IMG/VR virus record: IMGVR_UViG_3300043470_000170
Span: 1-30,992 of that record
Strand: one strand, 5' to 3'
DNA length: 30,992 nucleotides
Origin: a virus
The translations under genes and the position numbers were made by a program. The notes below the pieces were generated by a model. That model saw only the letters and a program-made list of their open reading frames with translations. It did not search any database and was not told where the DNA came from. The stretch's first letter is position 1. Every line of letters starts with the position of its first letter. Positions 1 to 3,923 of the stretch are shown in pieces.

Positions 1-56
1 TATTTTTCCCGTCTGCTCTTACAGATGCTCAACTAATTGAACTCACTACATTATGA
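1..56 (+). CDS. C-terminal end of LamG-like tail fibre protein (partial)
   Basis: Only the last 17 codons are inside the window. They read FFPSALTDAQLIELTTL and are identical to the end of the complete fibre gene at 28647-30359. The stop TGA (54-56) overlaps the next start as ATGA. This is either the same gene met again at the other end of a circular or terminally redundant genome, or a second copy of the fibre gene whose body lies outside the window. Confidence 0.85.
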   Translation, partial: FFPSALTDAQLIELTTL

Positions 57-433
57 TATTCCGTAAATATGCCTTTGCTGACTGGGCAACATCCAAAGCA
101 GCAATACAAGTAGAAGTAACAACACCCGAAGGGGTAGAACTCGTCTGGAATCAAGACCTCGTTGCCTGCGTTGTGGAAATCGGCCACCTATGTACGCAAT
201 GGGGAACCGATGCCGAGGGTATGCAAGTATGCGAAGCAACAGACCCACTCTACGCCGTGGATATTGTATGGCAGGACACGGCTCTTGCTGCTTACGATAG
301 TGCGTTGGTATGGCCTAACCCCGTTGGCGTAAACTCTTTTGGTTACACTCTGGACACCGAATACGCCCAAGCGTTTTGCGTAGCCAATCCCGAAGCAGCA
401 TACTGTCAACCTCCAGCACCAATCGAACAATGA
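53..433 (+). CDS. Hypothetical protein between fibre and lysis genes (126 aa), copy 1
   Basis: The function is not recognised. The protein is acidic and soluble-looking, with no signal peptide or membrane segment. It contains several Cys (CVVEIGHLC, then VCEATDP, AFCVANP, YCQPP) and ends in a Pro-rich tail. It starts in an ATGA overlap with the fibre gene and ends in an ATGA overlap with a small membrane protein, so it is probably co-translated with both. Its place between a receptor-binding fibre and the lysis genes would suit a fibre chaperone or small tail protein, but that is inference. A second copy with about ten residue changes lies at 30356-30736; the changes cluster in the middle (MQ/LP, DT/ES) and at the C-terminus. 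Confidence 0.85.
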   Translation: MIFRKYAFADWATSKAAIQVEVTTPEGVELVWNQDLVACVVEIGHLCTQWGTDAEGMQVCEATDPLYAVDIVWQDTALAAYDSALVWPNPVGVNSFGYTLDTEYAQAFCVANPEAAYCQPPAPIEQ

Positions 434-591
434 AAGCAGATAGCTCAAGTGCGGTAGCGACCTCTTGGAGTTTAGCCGTTGGAGGATTGACGATAGCCGA
501 GGTGCATCAGATTGCAGGGATGCTTGTAATGCTGACCTCTTTTGTGTATACGTTGTGGCGTTGGAATCGGGATATTCGTAATGATAAGTAG
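430..591 (+). CDS. Small membrane protein, holin candidate (53 aa), copy 1
   Basis: The start is the ATG at 430, which overlaps the upstream stop (ATGA); this fits better than the longer upstream reading of the frame. The protein has a polar N-terminus (MKADSSSAVATSW), a moderately hydrophobic stretch at about residues 13-25, and a clear membrane helix at about 27-43 followed by a basic tail (WRWNRD). Holins are small proteins that permeabilise the inner membrane at lysis. Size, topology and position just ahead of an endolysin fit that role, but sequence alone cannot prove it. The next gene, also a small membrane protein, overlaps its end; the pair could be holin and antiholin. Confidence 0.75.
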   Translation: MKADSSSAVATSWSLAVGGLTIAEVHQIAGMLVMLTSFVYTLWRWNRDIRNDK

Positions 592-823
592 AATCTTCCG
601 TAATCCAAAAACTACCGTTATAGGGCTTATCTTAATTTCATTCGGGGGTATCCTCGTTTGGTTTGAGAAAGCGTCGCTAACGGAGTTTAGTGCGTTTATT
701 ATGGGTGGGTTTGCGTTAATGATGAGCAAAGATGGCGAAGCAACAGGAAACAACAAAAATCAAGAAGTCCAAAAGAAAACTCGGACGGCACACAAAAAGC
801 CAGAACAAAAGGGTGACGAGTAA
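581..823 (+). CDS. Two-helix membrane protein, holin candidate (80 aa)
   Basis: The ATG at 581 overlaps the preceding stop by 11 nt and gives MISRIFRNPKTTVIG; a longer reading from 542 only adds residues shadowed by the upstream gene. There are two predicted membrane helices, at about 12-29 and 34-50, split by a short turn (FEKASLTEF). A strongly charged hydrophilic tail follows (KKTRTAHKKPEQKGDE). Two short helices with a charged C-terminus is the class II holin layout. It precedes the endolysin at 951 by 128 nt. Confidence is good that this is a real lysis-region membrane protein and moderate that it is the holin. Confidence 0.8.
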   Translation: MISRIFRNPKTTVIGLILISFGGILVWFEKASLTEFSAFIMGGFALMMSKDGEATGNNKNQEVQKKTRTAHKKPEQKGDE

Positions 824-873
824 ACCGTACCGGGGGCAAGGGCGGTAATTCGGAAAATGTCAGAATTATCCAC

Positions 874-900
874 CATTAACTTGCACTTTGGTAGTTAATG
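874..900. promoter_or_regulatory. Inverted repeat upstream of the endolysin gene
   Basis: A perfect 8-bp inverted repeat (CATTAACT at 874-881, AGTTAATG at 893-900) is separated by 11 nt. It lies about 50 nt before the endolysin start in the 127-nt gap 824-950. It has no T-run after it, so it is more likely an operator or RNA hairpin than a terminator. No TAnnTTTG box was found in the gap. Confidence 0.4.
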
Positions 901-950
901 ATGCTTAAAAGGGACAAAATGACTACAAATAGTGCGTTTTATTACACGTT

Positions 951-1379
951 ATGAAACTATCTGAAAACTTTACACTTGCCGAACTTACGGATACGGATAC
1001 CGGGATTGCAAACAATCCAAGCCAGGGGGAAATCAATAACTTGAAACTATTGGTGCAAAAGGTTCTTCAACCGGTACGGGATAAGTTCGGAGTGATAAAC
1101 GTAACGAGTGGTTTTCGTTCACCATTAGTAAACTCTGCTGTTGGCGGTAGCGCAACAAGCGACCACGTACACGGTAGAGCTGCTGACATACAATGCGAGG
1201 ATATGGCTGCTGTATTTAATTACATACGCAAAAAGCTGCCGTTTAAGCAACTCATTTGGGAATTTGGTACGGATACACAACCAAAGTGGATTCACGTTGC
1301 CTACGACGTTAATAACAACAAATCAGAAGTATTAAAAGCAATCAAGAAAGGTGGAAAAACAAAATACGTCCAATTTTAA
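951..1379 (+). CDS. Endolysin, M15-family zinc peptidase (142 aa)
   Basis: This is a D-Ala-D-Ala carboxypeptidase-like peptidase (M15_3 type) predicted to cut peptide cross-links in host peptidoglycan. The family signature SxHxxGxAxD is present as SDHVHGRAAD at residues 70-79, giving zinc ligands His72 and Asp79. The third ligand is His115 in WIHVAY, and Glu104 in LIWEFG is the likely catalytic base. SGFRS at 53-57 is the usual upstream motif. No signal peptide is visible, so the enzyme should reach the wall through a holin, which fits the two membrane proteins just upstream. The full-length domain occupies nearly the whole protein. The start is ATG at 951, preceded by an A/T-rich leader. A spanin gene follows after 11 nt. 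Confidence 0.92.
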   Translation: MKLSENFTLAELTDTDTGIANNPSQGEINNLKLLVQKVLQPVRDKFGVINVTSGFRSPLVNSAVGGSATSDHVHGRAADIQCEDMAAVFNYIRKKLPFKQLIWEFGTDTQPKWIHVAYDVNNNKSEVLKAIKKGGKTKYVQF

Positions 1380-1390
1380 CGACTGGTTAA

Positions 1391-1801
1391 ATGAGCTTCA
1401 AGAAATTCCCACACCCCCTACTTGCTCTATTGATAATCCTGATTGCGAGTCTTGCTCTGGGTAGTTGTAGTGCTGAGTACCATTTGCGTAAAGCCGTAAA
1501 GAAAGGTGCTAATGTTTGGCAAACCAAGTGGGATACCACAATCGTAACTAAGGAACGTAACCTTTGGGATACGCTCACGCTTAACAATGTTGATACCGTA
1601 GTTGTCCAAAAGGACAACATTCGCATTAAACTTGTTAGGAACTTTGATACAATCCGATTGCAAGCGACGTGCTTACCGGATACGGTGCAAGTGACAAAGT
1701 ACATTAACACCAAGATTGCGACCAAAGGAAAAGGTGATTGGGAGAAATACCTAATGATATTTGCAGTTGGTATGCTGCTCGTAGTCCTAATAAGGCGATA
1801 G
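1391..1801 (+). CDS. Unimolecular spanin (u-spanin) candidate (136 aa)
   Basis: Residues 1-25 form a lipoprotein signal peptide: basic start (MSFKKF), hydrophobic core, then the lipobox LGSC with the lipidated Cys at 26. A periplasmic stretch of about 90 residues follows, rich in Thr, Val and charged residues. It ends in a single membrane helix (about 117-134) and a short basic tail (IRR). An outer-membrane lipid anchor plus an inner-membrane helix on one chain is the defining architecture of a u-spanin, which fuses the two membranes in the last step of Gram-negative lysis (known from phage T1 gp11). Its place directly after the endolysin supports the call. The assignment rests on topology rather than sequence similarity. 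Confidence 0.75.
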   Translation: MSFKKFPHPLLALLIILIASLALGSCSAEYHLRKAVKKGANVWQTKWDTTIVTKERNLWDTLTLNNVDTVVVQKDNIRIKLVRNFDTIRLQATCLPDTVQVTKYINTKIATKGKGDWEKYLMIFAVGMLLVVLIRR

Positions 1802-1813
1802 AGGTACTTTAGG

Positions 1814-1827
1814 TGCGTTCTAACGCA
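1814..1827. repeat. Palindrome TGCGTTCTAACGCA, copy 1
   Basis: A 14-nt palindrome (TGCGTT, 2-nt centre, AACGCA) lies 13 nt after the spanin stop. A near copy is at 1872-1885. It could be a protein-binding operator or part of a hairpin ending the lysis transcript; there is no T-run directly after it. Confidence 0.5.
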
Positions 1828-1871
1828 TTATCTATCTAAATTGGATAGATTGTATACCTTGACTAATAAAA

Positions 1872-1885
1872 TGCGTCTAAACGCA
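1872..1885. repeat. Palindrome TGCGTCTAAACGCA, copy 2
   Basis: Related to the palindrome at 1814-1827 (stem TGCGT/ACGCA, 4-nt centre). It is followed by GATTTTCTTTTATTTTT, so hairpin plus T-rich tract could act as a terminator for the lysis operon. The two copies start 58 bp apart. Confidence 0.5.
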
Positions 1886-2009
1886 GATTTTCTTTTATTT
1901 TTAATTTTACCTAACTATCAAGTTACTTAAGTTAGTTTTAAGTTTAGTTATAGTTATTTAGATATTTAAGTTAGTTAACTTACTAACTAAGTTGTAAAAA
2001 ATAAGCATT

Positions 2010-2023
2010 GGGCGCATACGCCC
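2010..2023. repeat. GC hairpin ahead of the first early promoter
   Basis: GGGCG-CATA-CGCCC forms a 5-bp GC stem with a 4-nt loop in an otherwise AT-rich stretch. No T-run follows. Role unknown; it may be part of the origin/control region. Confidence 0.4.
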
Positions 2024-2055
2024 GACAAATGTTAATAACTTTTTAGTTATCTACA

Positions 2056-2089
2056 TTGGTTAGACCTATCGTTTTCTTTTTTAGGTTTG
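2056..2089 (+). promoter_or_regulatory. Early promoter P1 (Bacteroidetes type)
   Basis: The -7 box TAGGTTTG (2082-2089) matches TAnnTTTG. The nearest TTG (2056-2058) gives a long 23-nt spacer with a T-rich tract. The start codon of the next gene (2094) is only 4 nt past the box, so transcription would begin at or very near the ATG. Confidence 0.6.
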
Positions 2090-2093
2090 CAAT

Positions 2094-2282
2094 ATGGCAA
2101 CAGAACGAAACGACCGACGCAAGAAATATCTTGCAATGGAATTAAAACAAATTCCGAATGACTACACAAACTCCTTCCTTAATCATTTTGGATTCTGCGA
2201 CTATCCAAGAAGCGAAAACGAATCCTCAGCCCTCAGAAAATACAACACCTGGGAGCAGGGACGGAAAAACTTTAATAAATGA
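2094..2282 (+). CDS. Small early protein of unknown function (62 aa)
   Basis: Not recognised. It is a basic, hydrophilic protein with an Arg/Lys-rich N-terminus (RNDRRKKY) and no membrane segment or Cys pair. It is the first gene after promoter P1 and ends in an ATGA overlap with the DUF3310 gene. First position in an early unit fits a small host-takeover or regulatory protein, but nothing in the sequence shows which. Confidence 0.75.
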   Translation: MATERNDRRKKYLAMELKQIPNDYTNSFLNHFGFCDYPRSENESSALRKYNTWEQGRKNFNK

Positions 2283-2599
2283 GCATCAAGGATTCCACCA
2301 AGTATTTATCTATTGGGACGAGCGTCCCTGATTACTACATTGGGAAGTTCAAGGGAATAGAAGCGTTTGATGTGGTGCAGGACTTTGCCCACGATAACTA
2401 TAACCTCGGCGTAGCAATCGCCTACCTACTCCGTGCCGGAAAGAAAGACGGCAACCCTGCCGAGCAAGATATTACCAAAGCAATAATCCACTTACAACGT
2501 GAACTCCAACAACTTAAAGACTATGCCGTATTACAACAATCCAGAAGTCAAGAGGCAGATAGATTTGATTCTATCGGAGGTTGCGATTCTTTTCGCTAA
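2279..2599 (+). CDS. DUF3310 family protein (106 aa)
   Basis: The core matches the DUF3310 pattern: YYIGKFKGIEAFDVVQDF, then YNLGVAIAYLLRAGKKDGNP, then a helix with HLQREL (about residues 19-75). The domain also occurs in phage T7 gp1.7, which is linked to nucleotide metabolism, and is common in early regions of phages. A role in nucleotide handling is therefore plausible but unproven here. The last ~27 residues lie beyond the domain and overlap the 61-aa frame at 2523-2708. The start overlaps the previous stop (ATGA). Confidence 0.85.
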   Translation: MSIKDSTKYLSIGTSVPDYYIGKFKGIEAFDVVQDFAHDNYNLGVAIAYLLRAGKKDGNPAEQDITKAIIHLQRELQQLKDYAVLQQSRSQEADRFDSIGGCDSFR

Positions 2600-2708
2600 T
2601 TGTGATGCCAAAGGCCGTGCCTACGCCAAAGCCCAGGAGCAAACCCTCCTTAAAGAAGTCCACAAGCTCGACCCTGCCTTTGCAGCCCGCTGCGGATATA
2701 GAGATTAG
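2523..2708 (+). CDS. Small overlapping protein of unknown function (61 aa)
   Basis: Starts at ATG 2523 (MPYYNNPEVKRQIDLILSE) and is helical and charged, with codon choice (GCC, CGT, AAG) like real genes nearby. It overlaps the end of the DUF3310 gene by 77 nt and the annotated N-terminus of the RusA-like gene by 104 nt, each in another frame. The competing RusA N-terminus looks like out-of-frame translation (rich in Pro, Ser, Lys), which favours this frame being coding. The function is unknown. Confidence 0.55.
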   Translation: MPYYNNPEVKRQIDLILSEVAILFANCDAKGRAYAKAQEQTLLKEVHKLDPAFAARCGYRD

Positions 2709-3054
2709 TGTAACGCTATCTAAGGTTCCCTCCCTTAATCAGTTCTACGCCTCCAAGCATTGGATAGTTAGAAAGAAGGCCAAGGATAAATTTACCGAGG
2801 AGGTGCTTACCCAGTTAGCAGCATACGATAAAACAAGATTCCAAACCATTACAGCTACGCTACGCCATAACTACGGCTACGATAACGATAACTGCATTAT
2901 GGCGATTAAGTTTGCTCTGGATGCATTACGCAAGTGGGGAGGTATCCAAGACGATAATACTAACTTTGTAACTAAGGTTACTATTAGCCGAAACCACGAA
3001 ATAGAAAAAAACACCGGGCAAGTAATTTTTTTTGGTAAGGGTGTTGTATGTTAA
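2605..3054 (+). CDS. RusA-like Holliday junction resolvase (149 aa)
   Basis: RusA-family enzymes are small dimeric endonucleases that resolve four-way DNA junctions, in phages usually during recombination and before packaging. The family pattern is present: YDNDN at 92-96 (Asp93, Asp95), then a helix with Asp106 in FALDALRK, then GGIQDDN with Asp116-Asp117. These acidic residues correspond to the metal-binding Asp set of RusA. The early SLNQFYASKHW segment fits the N-terminal strand region. The first ATG is 2605, but the first ~28 residues are low-complexity and clash with the 61-aa frame, so a TTG at 2680 (124 aa) may be the true start. The gene ends just before promoter P2. Confidence 0.82.
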   Translation: MPKAVPTPKPRSKPSLKKSTSSTLPLQPAADIEISVTLSKVPSLNQFYASKHWIVRKKAKDKFTEEVLTQLAAYDKTRFQTITATLRHNYGYDNDNCIMAIKFALDALRKWGGIQDDNTNFVTKVTISRNHEIEKNTGQVIFFGKGVVC

Positions 3055-3072
3055 TTTTTTTGCGTATGTTTG
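3044..3072 (+). promoter_or_regulatory. Early promoter P2 (Bacteroidetes type)
   Basis: TTG (3044-3046), 18-nt T-rich spacer, TATGTTTG (3065-3072): the best match to the Bacteroidetes consensus in the window. It begins inside the 3' end of the RusA-like gene. The leader contains ACACCTAAAAC at 3082-3092, shared with promoter P4. Confidence 0.72.
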
Positions 3073-3099
3073 CCTTGTGTAACACCTAAAACTAATCCA

Positions 3100-3261
3100 A
3101 TGGAACACACAACACGGACAAACTGGTCACAAGAATCTGCTCAACAGATGGTTGAGTTCTTACAGCATCGAGTCGAGGCGATGGCATCTAAGATGGAATT
3201 CCTCGAAGCAGAAAACGAAGTATTAAAAAGAACCCTATTAAACGAATTACACAATGCCTAA
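3100..3261 (+). CDS. Short coiled-coil protein (53 aa)
   Basis: The ATG at 3100 is chosen over a TTG at 3070 that lies inside the -7 promoter box. Residues ~15-50 form a regular heptad helix (MVEFLQHRVEAMASKMEFL, EAENEVLKRTL), a likely short coiled coil that could dimerise. The function is unknown. Its end overlaps the SSB-like gene by 8 nt, and it is the first gene behind promoter P2. Confidence 0.75.
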   Translation: MEHTTRTNWSQESAQQMVEFLQHRVEAMASKMEFLEAENEVLKRTLLNELHNA

Positions 3262-3682
3262 AATTACAAGCATCACCCCCAACGGCCAATGGCAAGAGTT
3301 CTACAAGTTAGAGCTGCGTTTTGATAACGGCGATTTCGGAACCGCATTCGCCAAAAGCGAAACCCCACCTTACAAAGTAGGCGATGAGGTTGAGTACACC
3401 AAGAACGAGAAAGGTACCGTTAAAATTCAACGTGGAGACCGTCCAGCTTGGACACCCTCAACACCAAAGGCAAACGATGACCGTTCGGCGTCTATCATTC
3501 GCCAGGTGGCGTTGAAGTCGGCTGTTGAGATGTCAGCAGCATACGTTGCCCAAGGTTCTACAATTCCCGTAGAGAAAATCTTTGAGTTAGCAGAGAAGTT
3601 TAACGCTTGGATGTCTGGCACCCACGGAGCCACGCACCAAGAACACTTTGCAGCTCGTACAGAAGAAACCAGTCCGTTTTAG
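3254..3682 (+). CDS. OB-fold/SSB-like protein candidate (142 aa)
   Basis: The N-terminal ~55 residues look like short beta strands (YKLELRFDNGDFGTAF, YKVGDEVEYTKN, GTVKIQR), compatible with a small OB fold. A helical segment follows (about 78-118, IIRQVALKSAVEMSAA, VEKIFELAEKFNAW). The protein ends in EETSPF, resembling the acidic tail with terminal Pro-Phe by which bacterial SSBs recruit partners. Location just before the helicase, among recombination genes, fits a single-strand DNA-binding or annealing accessory protein. No definite family match is claimed. Confidence 0.6.
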   Translation: MPKITSITPNGQWQEFYKLELRFDNGDFGTAFAKSETPPYKVGDEVEYTKNEKGTVKIQRGDRPAWTPSTPKANDDRSASIIRQVALKSAVEMSAAYVAQGSTIPVEKIFELAEKFNAWMSGTHGATHQEHFAARTEETSPF

Positions 3683-3707
3683 GTGTTTCAGTAGCGACTG
3701 GTTGACA

Positions 3708-3723
3708 GCCCGGAAAGACGGGC
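3708..3723 (+). promoter_or_regulatory. Hairpin just upstream of the tRNA-like element
   Basis: GCCCG-GAAAGA-CGGGC makes a 5-bp GC stem with a 6-nt loop, 5 nt before the tRNA-like acceptor strand. It is followed by AATTT only, so it is a weak terminator at best. Its 5' arm could also pair with CGGG in the acceptor strand, so the two structures might compete. Confidence 0.4.
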
Positions 3724-3728
3724 AATTT

Positions 3729-3849
3729 AGTCGGGTGGCGCAATGGTAAACGCATCAAATTAGGTTACTGCATAAAATACTTACTAATTTGATTATTCAC
3801 GGCAGCGGATAGTATCCGAGTATTGTAGGTTCGATTCCTACCCCGACTA
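3729..3849 (+). tRNA. tRNA-like element with aberrant anticodon arm
   Basis: Most of a cloverleaf is present. The acceptor stem AGTCGGG (3729-3735) pairs with CCCGACT (3842-3848), followed by an A discriminator. The D arm is TGGCGCAATGGTAAACGC (3736-3753) with a 3-bp stem and the GG of the loop. The T arm is GTAGG-TTCGATT-CCTAC (3825-3841), fully canonical. A 5-bp hairpin CGGAT-AGT-ATCCG sits where a class II (Leu/Ser-type) variable arm would be. The anticodon arm is abnormal: ATCAAATTAG (3754-3763) pairs perfectly with CTAATTTGAT (3784-3793) around a 20-nt loop, so no anticodon can be assigned. Total length is 121 nt against about 75-95 for a normal tRNA. No CCA is encoded. A strong terminator follows at once. 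It may be a tRNA with an insertion, a decayed tRNA, or a tRNA mimic serving as an RNase P processing site. Confidence 0.6.
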
Positions 3850-3850
3850 C

Positions 3851-3880
3851 AAAGACCCCTCTCCGGAGGGGCTTTTTTTT
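3851..3880 (+). terminator. Intrinsic terminator after the tRNA-like element
   Basis: CCCCTC-TCCG-GAGGGG (6-bp GC stem, tetraloop, 3856-3871) is followed by C and eight Ts. AAAG before the stem can pair with CTTT after it. It ends the P2 transcript and abuts promoter P3. Confidence 0.92.
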
Positions 3881-3893
3881 GCCCAATGTTTTT

Positions 3894-3919
3894 TTGTATT
3901 GATTTTTTGTTTACGTTTG
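3894..3919 (+). promoter_or_regulatory. Early promoter P3 (Bacteroidetes type)
   Basis: TACGTTTG (3912-3919) matches TAnnTTTG, with TTG at 3894-3896 (15-nt spacer) in a T-rich tract. The helicase ATG (3924) is 4 nt past the box, so the transcript may be leaderless. The stretch 3881-3919 resembles the one at promoter P4. Confidence 0.65.
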
Positions 3920-3923
3920 CCCT

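Larger units (their letters stand above)
1..689 (+). repeat. Left copy of diverged terminal direct repeat
   Basis: Positions 1-689 align without gaps to 30304-30992 at a constant offset of 30303. By eye there are about 50 mismatches (about 7%), all between about 70 and 606; the first 69 and last 83 positions are identical. The repeat carries the fibre-gene end, a 126-aa gene, a 53-aa gene and most of an 80-aa gene. Differences include both synonymous and amino-acid changes and preserve all frames, so they look like natural divergence rather than read errors. Confidence 0.9.
1802..2055. other. AT-rich non-coding region, candidate origin/control region
   Basis: No credible gene was seen between the spanin and the first early promoter. 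The left part holds two related 14-nt palindromes and another inverted repeat (ATCTATC 1830-1836, GATAGAT 1844-1850). Positions of about 1910-2000 are very AT-rich and carry about six AGTTA copies plus inverted copies, including AGTTAGT-6 nt-ACTAACT. A GC hairpin follows at 2010-2023. Repeats next to an easily melted tract, ahead of the replication genes, fit a replication origin or early control region. Confidence 0.45.

Noticed and set aside
542-580. Upstream extension of the two-helix membrane protein
   Set aside because: The added residues are an out-of-frame reading of the preceding gene; ATG 581 in the overlap is the natural start.
1-689. Insertion sequence or transposon from the direct repeat
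   Set aside because: No transposase, inverted ends or target duplication; the repeat contains ordinary phage genes and its offset equals a whole genome length.
3070-3099. Ten-codon N-terminal extension (TTG start) of the coiled-coil protein
   Set aside because: The TTG is the last part of the promoter -7 box TATGTTTG, so it lies upstream of or at the expected transcript start; ATG 3100 is the better start.
3729-3849. Group I intron or spliceable intron in the tRNA-like element
   Set aside because: The extra segment is only about 20-30 nt, far too short for a self-splicing intron, and phage or bacterial tRNAs do not use small protein-spliced introns.
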